Notes: generated by a model from the sequence alone, not told the origin. A DNA stretch of 64,000 nt from Acetobacterium tundrae (GCF_008086615.1 NZ_RXYB01000002.1:62001-126000); one strand, 5' to 3'. Positions 52,371 through 62,945 are shown, numbered from the stretch's first letter. Numbers and translations: made by a program.

Positions 52371-53240
52371 ATGAACTTTGAAATTGTAACAGATTCTTCT
52401 GCTAATCTGCCAGATGAACTGATCGAAAAATATGATATCCACATTTTGTCTCTTTTATACCATATTGGTGATACTGAATATGTAAGTTATGTTAAAGGCA
52501 AAAAAACTGATTTAACAGAATTTTATACCAGAATGCGCAACAAAGAAGTTATCACGACCTCGTGTATGAGTTCGGGATCCTGCCGTACAGTATTTGAAAA
52601 GATTCTTAAAGAGGGGAAAGATCTGTTGTACATTGGGTTTTCATCAGCTCTTAGTGCAACTTATCAGACTGGCTGTCAGGCCTTGGAAGAATTAAAAAAA
52701 GATTATCCAAACAGAAAAATTTTATCTGTTGACACCCTCGGAGCATCGCTGGGAGAAGGACTGATAGTGAGCTACGCGGCGAAATTTCGTGAAGAAGGAA
52801 ATTCAATCGATTTTGTCTATGATTGGCTGATGGAAAACAGATTGCATCTGTGTCATTGGTTTACAGTGGACGATTTATTTTATCTGATGCGTGGCGGCAG
52901 AGTTTCAACATCAAGTGCGATTGTGGGAACAGTCCTGAGTATCAAGCCAGTTATGCATATGGATGATGGCGGTCATCTCGTACCCGTTTCAAAAGTACGC
53001 GGCCGAAAAAATTCGCTGCGGGCTTTGCTTGAAAAAATGGAGGAAACGGCGATCTGTCCGGAGAATCAAATCATTTATATTTCACACGGAGATTGCCTGG
53101 ACGATGCAAATTATCTTGCCGATAAGATACGGGAAAAATTTGGAATAAAAGATATTCTTATTCGTCTGGTTGAACCAGTGATTGGTGCACACTGTGGTCC
53201 TGGTACCGTGGCTTTGTTTTTCATTGGTACCGAAAGATAG
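52371..53240 (+). CDS. DegV family (fatty-acid-binding) protein
   Basis: 289 residues from ATG 52371 (AAAGGAG before it). FEIVTDSSANLPDELIEKYDI is the DegV opening; TTSCMSSGSCRTVFE the first ligand loop (TSqPS in many, TSCMS here); FSSALSATYQTG and WFTVDDLFYLMRGGRVS the later conserved blocks; GAHCGPGTVALFFIG the end. Binds a long-chain fatty acid, often the FakB partner of FakA kinase, though no fakA is nearby. Confidence 0.92.
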   Translation: MNFEIVTDSSANLPDELIEKYDIHILSLLYHIGDTEYVSYVKGKKTDLTEFYTRMRNKEVITTSCMSSGSCRTVFEKILKEGKDLLYIGFSSALSATYQTGCQALEELKKDYPNRKILSVDTLGASLGEGLIVSYAAKFREEGNSIDFVYDWLMENRLHLCHWFTVDDLFYLMRGGRVSTSSAIVGTVLSIKPVMHMDDGGHLVPVSKVRGRKNSLRALLEKMEETAICPENQIIYISHGDCLDDANYLADKIREKFGIKDILIRLVEPVIGAHCGPGTVALFFIGTER

Positions 53241-53287
53241 ATTAAAAATGTCGAATAGTGTCAAACTCCAATAAAAGAAAAATGAAT

Positions 53288-53340
53288 AAAGGTCAATTGT
53301 TTATCGATGTACACCGCAATCAGATAAATAATTGGCCTTT
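53288..53340 (+). terminator. 18-bp hairpin after degV
   Basis: Arms 53288-53305 and 53323-53340 pair along all 18 positions with two wobbles (AAAGGTCAATTGTTTATC / GATAAATAATTGGCCTTT) around a 17-nt loop. Only four U follow. May be a terminator or a small palindromic element. A 65-codon open frame through it is unlikely to be a gene. Confidence 0.55.
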
Positions 53341-53479
53341 TGAAATTTTGTCAAAGAGAAAAAATGAAAGAAATGAAAAAATAATGTTTAACAGGCAAGT
53401 ATTCGGGCATATAATTAATACCAATTTTATTGCGCTTTATATTGAATTGAACTAAATTAAAAATTGAAGGAGATTTATT

Positions 53480-54349
53480 ATGTTTAAAAAAATGGCAATG
53501 ATTTCTGAAATATCAACTGCTTTTCCGGAAATGATAAGATGCATTGGAGGATTAAAAGCATTGGGGACGAAAGAATGCCTGCTGGTCCAATGCTTTAACC
53601 CTAAGGAAGTTGATGTAGGTATTTCGCAATATTTAAATTTAACATCAATGTTTGAAGAGAACTTAAAAAGACAAAAAGATATATTGAAACAACAAGGATT
53701 TGAAGTGGAAACCCGGATCGTTTCGGGAAATCAAAAAAATGCAATTAATCGGATCACAGTTGCCGAAGATTGCTCGTTAGTCGTAATAAATATTGAAAAA
53801 CGGTCCATGCTGGGGTCATTGCTTTTAAATGGGGTTGCAAATAACGTGATCAATAATTCTAGCAAACCGGTACTTCTTATTCGCGAGAATCGTGAAGATG
53901 AAGATACTTCAACCAAATGTGATCTCAATAGTCATCTTCTTTTTTTAACAGATTTTTCAGAGAATGCTACCATCGCTTTTGAATATGTAAAAGAAATGGT
54001 TAAATGCGGCGTTCCCAAGGTGACGCTCGTTCATGTCCAGGACCAGTCTAAAATAGATCCATATCTTTCAAATCGTTTATTGGAATTTAATGAAATTGAC
54101 AAGGAAAGACTTCAGAAATTAAAAGATGAATTATTAACTTTAGGGAATATAGAAGTGGATATGCAAATCCCGTTTGGAGTACCGATATCAGAAATTACTA
54201 GAATCATCAATGAACAAGCAATATCCCTTGTAGTGATGGGAACTCAAGGCCGAGGGTTTGTTAAGGAAGTGTTTGTGGGCAGTTTAAGTCATAATATTGT
54301 TAGAACTTCGCCGACTTCAGTATTACTGATTCCCGGAAATCGAGAGTAG
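53480..54349 (+). CDS. Tandem-domain universal stress protein
   Basis: 289 residues, two UspA domains. Domain 1 (1-140) ends with SLVVINIEKRSMLGSLLLNG; domain 2 (about 155-289) has the ATP-binding pattern LVVMGTQGRGFVKEVFVGS then SHNIVRTSPTSVLLIPG (G2xG9xGS/T). Domain 1 lacks a clean version of that motif. Cytoplasmic stress protein. AAGGAG before ATG. Alone. Confidence 0.9.
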   Translation: MFKKMAMISEISTAFPEMIRCIGGLKALGTKECLLVQCFNPKEVDVGISQYLNLTSMFEENLKRQKDILKQQGFEVETRIVSGNQKNAINRITVAEDCSLVVINIEKRSMLGSLLLNGVANNVINNSSKPVLLIRENREDEDTSTKCDLNSHLLFLTDFSENATIAFEYVKEMVKCGVPKVTLVHVQDQSKIDPYLSNRLLEFNEIDKERLQKLKDELLTLGNIEVDMQIPFGVPISEITRIINEQAISLVVMGTQGRGFVKEVFVGSLSHNIVRTSPTSVLLIPGNRE

Positions 54350-54392
54350 AAAAATTTGCTTCAATTAGAAAAACAGGGATGCTTTTAAAATA

Positions 54393-54434
54393 AAGCTTGA
54401 TGTACTCGATTGGGTATATCAAGTTTTATTATGG
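54393..54434 (+). terminator. Terminator-like hairpin after the stress-protein gene
   Basis: AAGCTTGATGTAC pairs with GTATATCAAGTTT (13 bp, wobbles) followed by TATTAT; U-tract weak. Confidence 0.5.
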
Positions 54435-54512
54435 TTAATTCACAAAAGCATTCATAAAATAGGGGAGTTATGATAACATAATAAAAAACGTTTGCAGAAG
54501 GGAAGACCACAA

Positions 54513-55616
54513 ATGGAAGAGGCACTCTATTGGCTTTGGTTTTTAGGTTTAGAAAAAATTACAGCTAAACAAAAAAAAATAATGCTGGAAAGATTTGGTT
54601 CTCCCCAAAATATTTTTTCAATAAACCGAGAATTACTGGAAAAAACAAACATTTTTAAAAAAGAAAATCTGGATTATTTAGAGCGGTCTAAATCACTCGA
54701 AAAAGCACGTCATTCAATGAACTACATGGAAGATCAGGGTATTCGTATGATTACCAGAGAAGATCCTTTATTCCCTGAAATGCTCAAGAATATATATATG
54801 CCACCGGCAGGTTTGTTTGTCAAGGGTGATGTGACATTATTAAATAGTTCCATAAAAATCGGAATCGTCGGATCTCGTAACCCAACGGTATTAGGCAAAA
54901 GATATGCAAAAGCATTTGCTCAATCCCTCGCCGCGGTTGGCATCACCATTGTCAGCGGCTTAGCTGCAGGTATCGATGGACAAAGCCATTGGGGCAGCAT
55001 TGATGAGCTCGGAAGAACCATTGGCGTTTTAGGAACTGGAATTGATATCTGTTATCCGCTTTCTAACCAAAAGTTATTTGATCGGATGTCTAATGAGGCA
55101 TTGATTATTACTGAGTTTAATTTAGGCGAGAAACCGCTTCCTTACCACTTTCCTCAAAGAAATCGAATAATAAGCGGCTTGTCTCAAGGCGTGCTTGTCA
55201 TTGAAGCCCGAAAAAAAAGCGGTTCATTAATAACTGTTAATCATGCTTTAGAACAGGGTAAAAATGTCTATGTTATACCAGGAGATATCAGTGCCTCGCA
55301 ATGGGCAGGGGGAAACCAGCTATTAAAAGAAGGTGCTAAGTTAGTGACGGATCCAAAAGATATTTTAGAGGACTATGTTATTGTCAATAATCATTCGGAA
55401 TTGAAAACTGCTAAAAAAATGATGGCGTCAAAAGAAAAAATAATGATTAATATAGAAGAACAAACTTTGTACAATCTGATAAGAAAAGGATATACCACGA
55501 TTGATGAACTTATTATTTATTCAGAATTGCCAGTTAATACCGTCAATGGTTTATTAACAATGATGGAAATTGAAGAAGTTATTGACATTAAATACGGAAA
55601 TATCGTCTTACTTTAA
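54513..55616 (+). CDS. dprA: DNA processing protein DprA/Smf
   Basis: 367 residues from ATG 54513. Rossmann-like core with KIGIVGSRNPTVLGKRYAKA, TIVSGLAAGIDGQSHWGSID, GRTIGVLGTGIDICYP, NRIISGLSQGVLVIEA and SGSLITVNHALEQGKNVYVIPG. C-terminal winged helix (LYNLIRKGYTTIDELI) as in DprA of Bacillota. Loads RecA on incoming ssDNA in transformation. Just before topA, a very common order. Confidence 0.95.
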   Translation: MEEALYWLWFLGLEKITAKQKKIMLERFGSPQNIFSINRELLEKTNIFKKENLDYLERSKSLEKARHSMNYMEDQGIRMITREDPLFPEMLKNIYMPPAGLFVKGDVTLLNSSIKIGIVGSRNPTVLGKRYAKAFAQSLAAVGITIVSGLAAGIDGQSHWGSIDELGRTIGVLGTGIDICYPLSNQKLFDRMSNEALIITEFNLGEKPLPYHFPQRNRIISGLSQGVLVIEARKKSGSLITVNHALEQGKNVYVIPGDISASQWAGGNQLLKEGAKLVTDPKDILEDYVIVNNHSELKTAKKMMASKEKIMINIEEQTLYNLIRKGYTTIDELIIYSELPVNTVNGLLTMMEIEEVIDIKYGNIVLL

Positions 55617-55646
55617 GATCCATCAGTTATATTTTATGACATCCAT

Positions 55647-55675
55647 TTGTATTTAGTAACTATTTTTGCTATAAT
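55647..55675 (+). promoter_or_regulatory. topA promoter
   Basis: TTGTAT (55647-55652), 17-bp spacer, TATAAT (55670-55675). Confidence 0.6.
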
Positions 55676-55727
55676 GTGGCTGTTTATGAGGATAAATAAC
55701 ATTTAAATAGAAAAAAGGAGGTATTCA

Positions 55728-57797
55728 ATGAGCAAAACGTTAGTAATTGTTGAATCACCGGCAAAAGCAAAAACAATAAAGAAGTATTTACCAAAAGGCT
55801 TTGAAGTTGAAGCAACGATGGGACATGTGATTGATCTTCCCAAAAGTCGAATTGGTATTAATATAGAAGATAATTTCGAACCGGAATACATAAAAATTCG
55901 TGGGAAAGCACAATTATTAAAAAAATTAAAGACGGCCGCGAAAAAAGCTGATCAAGTATATTTAGCTACTGATCCTGACCGCGAGGGTGAGGCGATTTCA
56001 TGGCACATGGCCAATTTTTTAGAAATCGATTTGGACACAAAATGCCGGATTGAATTTCATGAAATTACAAAGAAGGCAGTAAATGCAGCGATAGACAATA
56101 AGCGAAACATCGATATTGACTTAGTAAACGCCCAGCAGGCCCGTCGTATTCTTGACCGATTAGTTGGGTATTCTCTGAGTCCTTTTTTGTGGAAAAAAGT
56201 TAAAAAAGGTTTGAGTGGTGGTCGGGTTCAATCGGTGGTAACACGGATTATCGTCGATCGGGAAGAAGAAATCAAAGCTTTTATTCCTGAAGAATATTGG
56301 AATCTTGATTTGCTGTTAAAAAAGGAAGATGATGATAAAGAATTCATTTCAAAGTTTTATTCTGAAAATGGTAAAAAAAAGACAATTTCCACCGTTGAAG
56401 AAGCAGTGCGATTAGAAAAAATTGTATCTGAAAGTACAATTGTTGTAGATAATGTAAAAAAACGTATTCGCAAACAAAAACCGGCGCTTCCCTTTACAAC
56501 CAGTACGTTACAGCAGGAAGCTTATAAAACCCTTGGCTTTACAACACAGCGTACGATGCGCTTAGCGCAACAGCTTTATGAAGGTGTCGATATTAAAGGC
56601 AGCGGACTAACCGGGTTAATTACCTACCTCAGAACCGATTCTACCCGGATTGCTGAAGAAGCGGTCGAAGAAAGCAAGGAATATATCAAGCAGCATTTTG
56701 GAGATGACTATCTGGGGATAGAAAAGAAAACAACTAAAAAAAAGAATGTCCAGGATGCTCATGAGGCAATCAGACCTTCTTCAATTATGCTAACTCCTGA
56801 AGTTGCAAAAGAATCATTGGAAAAAGATCAGCATAAACTCTATAAACTTATTTGGGAAAGACTTCTTTGCAGTCAAATGGCAGATGCTGAGTATTATGTG
56901 ACGGATGTTGATGTCGCCTGCAGTAATCTGATTTTCAAAACAAAAGGTGAAACTCAAAAATTTGACGGCTTTACAAGAATCGGGAAAAACCATGGCAAAG
57001 ATGAAGATAGCATTTTGCCGGAACTTGCCATCGGAGATCCCTTAATAAGATTAAAAACAACCAAAGATCAAAAATTCACGAAGCCGCCGGCACGTTATAC
57101 AGAAGCATCTTTAGTTAAAATCCTGGAAGAAAAAGGAATTGGTCGTCCCAGTACCTATGCACCAACCATTGCCACAATTAAAAATCGCGATTATGTTGAG
57201 GTTGAAGAAAAGCATTTTAAACCAACTGAATTGGGTGTAACAGTTACAAACTTGATGAAAGAGTATTTCAGCGATGTCGTTAATATTTCTTTTACAGCTG
57301 AGATGGAGGACAGTCTTGACTTGGTTGCTGAAGGCAAAAACAATTGGAAAGATATTCTCAAAAATTTTTATCAGGGATTTGGAAAAGATCTTTCCAATGC
57401 GCAGGAAAATGCCCAGTCAGTCATAATTGCCGATCCGGAATCCGATGTGGACTGTGAATTGTGCGGACGACGAATGGTCATCAAAAAAGGAAAATATGGT
57501 AAGTTTCTTGCGTGCCCGGGTTTTCCTGACTGTAAAAATACTAAACCATATTTTGAAAAGACGGGCGGTATTTGCTCGATTTGTGGTGGGGATATTGTAA
57601 AAAGACTTTCGAAAACAGGAAGAACCTTTTATTCTTGCAGCAATTATCCGGATTGCGACTATATGAATTGGGACTTGCCAATGGCTGAAAAGTGCCCGGT
57701 GTGTGGCTCAACACTGTTTCAAAAGGGCTTGGGAAAACGAAAAAAAATCTATTGCGATAAAAAAGATTGTGGATATACAGCCCCAGCTGGGGAATAA
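55728..57797 (+). CDS. topA: DNA topoisomerase I
   Basis: 689 residues. Toprim domain (LVIVESPAKAKTIKKYL ... ATDPDREGEAISWHM), the catalytic tyrosine in GLITYLRTDSTRI, and RPSTYAPTIATIKNRDYV. Three C-terminal four-Cys zinc ribbons: CELCGRRMVIKKG, CSICGGDIVKRLS, CPVCGSTLFQKGL. Relaxes negative supercoils. AAAGGAGG before the ATG. Confidence 0.97.
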   Translation: MSKTLVIVESPAKAKTIKKYLPKGFEVEATMGHVIDLPKSRIGINIEDNFEPEYIKIRGKAQLLKKLKTAAKKADQVYLATDPDREGEAISWHMANFLEIDLDTKCRIEFHEITKKAVNAAIDNKRNIDIDLVNAQQARRILDRLVGYSLSPFLWKKVKKGLSGGRVQSVVTRIIVDREEEIKAFIPEEYWNLDLLLKKEDDDKEFISKFYSENGKKKTISTVEEAVRLEKIVSESTIVVDNVKKRIRKQKPALPFTTSTLQQEAYKTLGFTTQRTMRLAQQLYEGVDIKGSGLTGLITYLRTDSTRIAEEAVEESKEYIKQHFGDDYLGIEKKTTKKKNVQDAHEAIRPSSIMLTPEVAKESLEKDQHKLYKLIWERLLCSQMADAEYYVTDVDVACSNLIFKTKGETQKFDGFTRIGKNHGKDEDSILPELAIGDPLIRLKTTKDQKFTKPPARYTEASLVKILEEKGIGRPSTYAPTIATIKNRDYVEVEEKHFKPTELGVTVTNLMKEYFSDVVNISFTAEMEDSLDLVAEGKNNWKDILKNFYQGFGKDLSNAQENAQSVIIADPESDVDCELCGRRMVIKKGKYGKFLACPGFPDCKNTKPYFEKTGGICSICGGDIVKRLSKTGRTFYSCSNYPDCDYMNWDLPMAEKCPVCGSTLFQKGLGKRKKIYCDKKDCGYTAPAGE

Positions 57798-57830
57798 AAA
57801 TAAATGTCAAAAAAAGAAAGAGAGAAAAAT

Positions 57831-58376
57831 ATGTTTCATGCAACGACAATTGTTGGAATACGTCATAATGGAAAGGTAGCGATAGCTGGAGATGGCCAGG
57901 TTACCATGGGTGAAAACATCATTATGAAAAATAAAGCAACAAAGATAAGAAAAATTTACAACGATAAAATTTTAGTCGGATTTGCAGGATCCGTAGCGGA
58001 CGCATTTACATTATGCGAAAAATTCGAGCAAAAAGTGGAAAAGTATAATGGGAATTTGCGACGTTCAGCAATTGAATTGGCTAAGGAGTGGCGTTCGGAT
58101 AAGGCATTAAGAAAACTTGAAGCACTGCTCATAGTAATGGATCAAACCGAAACACTGATATTATCTGGAAATGGCGAAGTTATCGAGCCGGATGACGATG
58201 TTGCGGCAATTGGGTCAGGTGGATCTTATGCCCTTTCGGCAGCACGGGCCTTAAAAAAATACTCCACCCTCAGTGCCAAAGAAATGGTTTTTGAGTCTTT
58301 GAAAATCGCGTCAGAAATTTGTGTTTTTACAAATAGTAATATTTCAGTAGAAGTACTAGAAATGGAAGAGAATTAG
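57831..58376 (+). CDS. hslV: ATP-dependent protease subunit HslV
   Basis: 181 residues from ATG 57831; an in-frame ATG 27 bp earlier would add a charged tail not seen in the family. [21 protein letters not shown] gives the N-terminal nucleophile Thr after processing (as in HATTI of CodW-like proteins), and [12 protein letters not shown] and [16 protein letters not shown] are conserved. Forms the proteolytic core of HslUV. Next to hslU with one base between. Confidence 0.95.
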   Translation: MFHATTIVGIRHNGKVAIAGDGQVTMGENIIMKNKATKIRKIYNDKILVGFAGSVADAFTLCEKFEQKVEKYNGNLRRSAIELAKEWRSDKALRKLEALLIVMDQTETLILSGNGEVIEPDDDVAAIGSGGSYALSAARALKKYSTLSAKEMVFESLKIASEICVFTNSNISVEVLEMEEN

Positions 58377-58377
58377 T

Positions 58378-59778
58378 ATGAAAGAATTAACGCCTAAAAA
58401 AATAGTTGATGAACTGAATCGTTATATTATTGGCCAAGAAAAGGCCAAAAAAGCCGTGGCCGTGGCACTGCGAAATCGCTATCGACGATCGTTGCTTCCG
58501 GCCGACTTAATTGATGAATTCACCCCTAAGAATATTATTTTAGTAGGACCGACGGGAGTCGGAAAAACAGAAATTGCCCGACGGATGGCAAAACTTATCA
58601 GAGCACCCTTTATAAAGGTTGAAGCAACAAAATTTACCGAAGTTGGCTACGTTGGCAGGGATGTCGAATCGATGGTGCGGGATTTGGTGAACACATCCAT
58701 CCGTAATGTCCAACAGGAAAAAATGAAAGAGGTTTATTCAGAGGCAGAGAAAAACGTCAATAAAATTATTGTTGACATTTTAGTGCCTTCTAAGAAAATA
58801 AAAGAAACCCTGAAAACACCATTTGATCTCTTTATGAAGCCGAATCAGCCGGCAACCACCACGCCAGTTGAGTTAGACAGCGAAAAAGAGCAAAGTAAAA
58901 AAGAAAAAAGAGAAGCTCTTTCAAAAGAACTGGAAGCCGGACTTTTAGAGGATAGAATCATTGAAATCGAAGTAGATGATGACGGATCAAAGACCATTGG
59001 TGTGATGCAGGGCATGAACAGCGACAGCATGTCTTTTAATATGAACGATATATTTGGAGATATCCTGCCCCAAAAAAAGAAGAAGAAAAATGTATCCATT
59101 GCTGACGCACGGCGAATATTAATTAACCAGGAAGCTCAGAAGCTCATCGATATGGATCAGGTTCAGGAAATAGGTATTCGGGAAGCGGAGCAAAATGGAA
59201 TTATTTTCATTGACGAGATTGATAAAATAATCGGAAATGGCAATAATCAAGGACCCGATGTGTCAAGAGAAGGGGTGCAACGGGATATCCTACCGATTGT
59301 AGAAGGAAGCACGGTCAATACCAAATACGGCCCGGTCAAGACCGACTATATTCTTTTTATTGGAGCAGGCGCTTTTCATGTCTCCAAAATAGCTGATATG
59401 ATTCCCGAACTGCAAGGGCGTTTCCCAATTAGTGTTCAGTTGGAAAGTCTTACCGAAGCGGATTTTAATGAGATTTTGACGCAGACCGAAAACTCTGTCA
59501 TTAAGCAATATCAAGAGCTTATCCGGACGGAAGCTGTCAACCTGATTTTTGAAGAAGATGCAATTAAGCATATTGCTAAGATTGCATTTTTACAAAATGA
59601 GGAAGAAGAGAATATTGGCGCAAGACGTCTTCATACTGTTATGGAAAAATTACTAGAGGAAATTTCTTTTTATGCATCAGATTATGAACAGGAAGAGTTT
59701 ATAATCAACAAAGATTATGTCGAACGAATTTTTAATATAGCCGACAAGCGGGATAATTATCAAAAGTATTTGCTCTGA
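58378..59778 (+). CDS. hslU: HslU ATPase subunit of HslUV protease
   Basis: 466 residues. LTPKKIVDELNRYIIGQEKAK start, Walker A ILVGPTGVGKTEIARRMAK, pore motif EVGYVGRDVESMVRDL, Walker B GIIFIDEIDKI, and the intermediate I-domain (about 110-240, with an acidic/Lys-rich part). FIGAGAFHVSKIADMIPELQ is the sensor-1 block. Unfolds substrates for HslV. Confidence 0.97.
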   Translation: MKELTPKKIVDELNRYIIGQEKAKKAVAVALRNRYRRSLLPADLIDEFTPKNIILVGPTGVGKTEIARRMAKLIRAPFIKVEATKFTEVGYVGRDVESMVRDLVNTSIRNVQQEKMKEVYSEAEKNVNKIIVDILVPSKKIKETLKTPFDLFMKPNQPATTTPVELDSEKEQSKKEKREALSKELEAGLLEDRIIEIEVDDDGSKTIGVMQGMNSDSMSFNMNDIFGDILPQKKKKKNVSIADARRILINQEAQKLIDMDQVQEIGIREAEQNGIIFIDEIDKIIGNGNNQGPDVSREGVQRDILPIVEGSTVNTKYGPVKTDYILFIGAGAFHVSKIADMIPELQGRFPISVQLESLTEADFNEILTQTENSVIKQYQELIRTEAVNLIFEEDAIKHIAKIAFLQNEEEENIGARRLHTVMEKLLEEISFYASDYEQEEFIINKDYVERIFNIADKRDNYQKYLL

Positions 59779-59790
59779 AAATAAAAAAAC

Positions 59791-59819
59791 TTGCATGAGC
59801 TAATTGATTGTGCTATTAT
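59791..59819 (+). promoter_or_regulatory. rpsB-tsf promoter
   Basis: TTGCAT (59791-59796), 17-bp spacer, TATTAT (59814-59819). Confidence 0.6.
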
Positions 59820-59852
59820 ATCAAGGTATGTATTACACACATTCTCTGAGAG

Positions 59853-59885
59853 ACATCGGGTGCCTGGTTTCAGGTCGATGATCTT
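59853..59885 (+). promoter_or_regulatory. Possible ribosomal-protein leader hairpin before rpsB
   Basis: CATCG-ggtg-CCTG-gttt-CAGG-t-CGATG: two stacked stems with an asymmetric internal loop, in the ~100-nt leader. Typical size for an autoregulatory S2-binding site, but I cannot match it to a named family. Confidence 0.4.
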
Positions 59886-59926
59886 AATTGACGAGAATGG
59901 AGGAAAAACCAAGGAGGAATAAGATT

Positions 59927-60766
59927 ATGGCATGTGTTTCGATGAAACAACTTTTAGAAGCAGGGGTGCATTTTGGGCATCAGACAAGACGATGGAATCC
60001 AAAAATGGCTCCATACATTTTCACAGAAAGAAACGGGATTTATATCATCGATTTACAACAAACTGTGAAGAGAATTGAAAAAGCATATAATTTCGTAAAA
60101 GAATTATCAGCAAACGGTGAAGAAATTCTTTTCGTTGGAACAAAAAAACAAGCGCAAACCAGTATTGAAAGAGAAGCAAAACGTAGCGGAAGCTACTGTG
60201 TTAATCACCGTTGGTTAGGTGGAACTTTAACAAACTTTGGAACGATCAGCAAACGAATTGATAAATTGAATGAATTAGAACAAATGGAAGAAGATGGAAC
60301 TTTCGATCTTTTACCTAAAAAAGAAGTTATTAAGTTAAAACGTCTGCGTGAAAAATTACAAAAATTCTTAGGCGGCATCAAAGAGATGAAAGGTGTACCA
60401 GGCGCAATTTTTGTTATTGATACAAAAAAAGAAAGAATTGCAATAGCCGAAGCTAAAAAATTAGGTATTCCAATTATCGGAATCGTTGATACCAATTGTG
60501 ATCCAGACGAAATTGATTATATCATTCCTGGTAACGATGATGCTATTCGGGCCGTAGCCTTAATTTTATCGGTTATCTCCGATGCAATTATCGAAGGACG
60601 TCAGGGCGAACAAGTTGAAGAAGAAATTGTAGTGGCACCTGTAGCAGTAGCTGAAGCAGTCGTTGAAGCAGCCCCAATTGCTGAAACTGCCCCAATTGCT
60701 GAAACTGCAACAGTTGTAGAAGCAGCACCAGTTGTTGAAGTAGCACCAGTTGTCGAAGCAGAATAA
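59927..60766 (+). CDS. rpsB: 30S ribosomal protein S2
   Basis: 279 residues from ATG 59927 (AAGGAGG before it). [47 protein letters not shown] and [20 protein letters not shown] are S2 blocks. After about residue 235 it has a low-complexity tail of Ala/Val/Glu/Thr repeats ([27 protein letters not shown]) of some 45 residues, longer than in E. coli or B. subtilis. Followed by tsf. Confidence 0.97.
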   Translation: MACVSMKQLLEAGVHFGHQTRRWNPKMAPYIFTERNGIYIIDLQQTVKRIEKAYNFVKELSANGEEILFVGTKKQAQTSIEREAKRSGSYCVNHRWLGGTLTNFGTISKRIDKLNELEQMEEDGTFDLLPKKEVIKLKRLREKLQKFLGGIKEMKGVPGAIFVIDTKKERIAIAEAKKLGIPIIGIVDTNCDPDEIDYIIPGNDDAIRAVALILSVISDAIIEGRQGEQVEEEIVVAPVAVAEAVVEAAPIAETAPIAETATVVEAAPVVEVAPVVEAE

Positions 60767-60793
60767 TTTTTAAAACTTACCAGGAGGATAAAC

Positions 60794-61438
60794 GTGGACG
60801 CAAAATTAGTAAAAGAATTAAGAGCCAAAAGCGGCGCAGGCATGATGGACTGTAAAAATGCTTTAGTAGAAACAGATGGAGTTATCGAAGAAGCAATGAT
60901 CGTGTTAAGAGAAAAAGGTTTAGCAGCAACAAATAAAAAATCAGGACGTATTGCAGCAGAAGGCATCGTTGAATCCTATATACACATGGGTGGAAAAATT
61001 GGTGTTTTGGTTGAAATAAATTGTGAAACAGATTTTGTTGCAAAAACTGATGGATTTAAAACTTTTGTTAAAGATGTTGCAATGCATATTGCAGCAACAA
61101 ATCCTTTATATGTCACTAAAGAAGAAGTGCCAGATGAAGAGTTGGAAAAAGAAAAAGAAATTCTTCGTGTTCAAGCCTTAAATGAAGGAAAACCTGAAAA
61201 AATTATTGAAAAAATGGTTGAAGGACGTATCAGTAAATTCTATAAAGAAATCTGTCTTCTGGAACAACCTTTTGTAAAAAATCCTGATATAACAATCGGA
61301 GATTTGGTAAAAGAACAAATCATGACGATTGGCGAAAACGTAAAAATCAGACGATTTGCTCGTTTTCAAATGGGCGAGGGTTTAGAGAAAAAAGAAGAAA
61401 ATTTTGCTGAGGAAGTTGCCAAACAAATTAAAGCATAA
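60794..61438 (+). CDS. tsf: Elongation factor Ts
   Basis: 214 residues (short form). [21 protein letters not shown] is the EF-Ts signature, with the TDFVAKTD motif and [10 protein letters not shown] later. Recharges EF-Tu. GTG start with CAGGAGG before it. A strong terminator follows. Confidence 0.97.
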   Translation: MDAKLVKELRAKSGAGMMDCKNALVETDGVIEEAMIVLREKGLAATNKKSGRIAAEGIVESYIHMGGKIGVLVEINCETDFVAKTDGFKTFVKDVAMHIAATNPLYVTKEEVPDEELEKEKEILRVQALNEGKPEKIIEKMVEGRISKFYKEICLLEQPFVKNPDITIGDLVKEQIMTIGENVKIRRFARFQMGEGLEKKEENFAEEVAKQIKA

Positions 61439-61478
61439 ACTGTAAAAAAGGACACATTCGTGTTCTTTTTTTACAGTT
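61438..61478 (+). terminator. Terminator after tsf
   Basis: AACTGTAAAAAAGGACAC-attc-GTGTTCTTTTTTTACAGTT, about 18 bp, U-rich 3' arm. Confidence 0.88.
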
Positions 61479-61486
61479 GACAGCAT

Positions 61487-61515
61487 TGTAAATTTCAGAT
61501 AATTACGATATAATG
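61487..61515 (+). promoter_or_regulatory. pyrH promoter
   Basis: TTGTAA and TATAAT separated by 17 bp, about 25 bp before pyrH. Confidence 0.5.
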
Positions 61516-61538
61516 GAAAAAAAGGAAGGGGGGGTTTC

Positions 61539-62249
61539 ATGGAACCAAAATATAAACGTGTAATCATTAAATTAAGCGGTGAAGCATTAGCTGGCAGCGC
61601 AAGTCATGGAATCGATACGCCAACAGTAGAATCCATATGTAGGCAGATCAAAGAAGTTTTTGATCTGGGAGTTGAGATTGCCATTGTTGTTGGCGGGGGG
61701 AATTTTTGGCGCGGACGCAGTGGTGAAGGCATGGATAAATCAACCGCGGACTATATGGGAATGCTGGCAACTTGCATCAATGCGCTGGGACTCCAGGATG
61801 TGCTTGAAGAAATGGGCGTTCCTGTCCGGGTTCAAACCGCCATTGAAATGAAACAGATTGCTGAACCATATATTCGGAGGAAAGCAATTCGCCACCTCGA
61901 AAAAAGAAGAATTGTTATTTTTGCTTCAGGTACCGGGAATCCCTTCTTTACAACGGATACCACTGCGGCTTTAAGAGCGGCAGAAATTGATGCGGAAATT
62001 ATTTTACTGGCAAAAAGTATTGATGCTGTATATGACTCCGATCCATTAGTCAATCCAGAGGCGAAAAAATATACAGAATTAACATACATTGATGTGCTGA
62101 ACAAAGGCTTGAAGGTTATGGATTCCACTGCAACATCACTGTGTATGGATAATCACATTCCCATTCTAGTATTTGGTTTAAATGAACCGAAAAATATTTT
62201 ACGTGCCGTTATGGGCGAAAAAATCGGAACAATTATTCAGGAGGTTTAG
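61539..62249 (+). CDS. pyrH: UMP kinase
   Basis: 236 residues. [53 protein letters not shown] and [20 protein letters not shown] are the amino-acid-kinase-type UMPK blocks. Phosphorylates UMP. Ends 3 bp before frr, so read as one unit. Confidence 0.97.
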   Translation: MEPKYKRVIIKLSGEALAGSASHGIDTPTVESICRQIKEVFDLGVEIAIVVGGGNFWRGRSGEGMDKSTADYMGMLATCINALGLQDVLEEMGVPVRVQTAIEMKQIAEPYIRRKAIRHLEKRRIVIFASGTGNPFFTTDTTAALRAAEIDAEIILLAKSIDAVYDSDPLVNPEAKKYTELTYIDVLNKGLKVMDSTATSLCMDNHIPILVFGLNEPKNILRAVMGEKIGTIIQEV

Positions 62250-62252
62250 AAG

Positions 62253-62810
62253 ATGGTAAATGAGATTAAGGCAACAACAAATGAGAAAATGGAAAAAGCA
62301 CTGATAAATCTAAACGAAAGTTTAGGCAGTTTAAGGGCAGGTCGAGCGAATCCCCGGATACTTGACAGAGTCATGGTAGATTATTATGGCTCACCAACCA
62401 GCTTAAATCAGCTTGCCAACATCAGTACGCCTGAGGCGAGAATGATTGTCATACAACCCTATGATGCCACGTCAATATCAGCCATAGAAAAAGGCATTCT
62501 TAAATCCGATCTTGGTTTTAACCCATCAAATGATGGCAAAATCATCCGTTTGCTGATTCCACAGCTTACCGAAGAACGCCGCAAAGAATTAGTTAAACTG
62601 GTTAAAAAATATGGCGAAGAATGTAAGGTAACAATGCGAAATATCCGCAGACATGCCATACAGGATTTGAAAGATGGCCAAAAAGAAGGATTGATCACCG
62701 AAGATGATTTAAAACAGGGTGAGAAGGAAATCCAAAAAGTAACGGACGATGAGATTAAAAACATTGAACAGATTCTAAAAGATAAAGAGATCGAAATTTT
62801 AGAAGTTTAG
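62253..62810 (+). CDS. frr: Ribosome recycling factor
   Basis: 185 residues. [43 protein letters not shown] and the [22 protein letters not shown] helix are RRF signatures. GGAGGTTT precedes ATG. In many Bacillota uppS follows; here a terminator does. Confidence 0.97.
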   Translation: MVNEIKATTNEKMEKALINLNESLGSLRAGRANPRILDRVMVDYYGSPTSLNQLANISTPEARMIVIQPYDATSISAIEKGILKSDLGFNPSNDGKIIRLLIPQLTEERRKELVKLVKKYGEECKVTMRNIRRHAIQDLKDGQKEGLITEDDLKQGEKEIQKVTDDEIKNIEQILKDKEIEILEV

Positions 62811-62865
62811 TTGTTTTTATGAGATATGATTTTTTTAATTGTTTATTCAATTAAATAGTATTTCA

Positions 62866-62891
62866 TTAAGAGTGGGGAGACCCACTCTTAA
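62866..62891 (+). terminator. Hairpin after frr
   Basis: TTAAGAGTGGG-gaga-CCCACTCTTAA, 11-bp perfect stem, followed by CTATTTTA (weak U-tract). Confidence 0.75.
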
Positions 62892-62945
62892 CTATTTTAC
62901 GCGCAGGCACAGGTCAAACAAATGCTTATATTCAGATAATAAAGA

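Noticed and set aside
53258-53455. 65-codon open frame after degV as a gene
   Set aside because: It runs through an 18-bp hairpin, lacks a ribosome site and has biased, non-protein-like composition.
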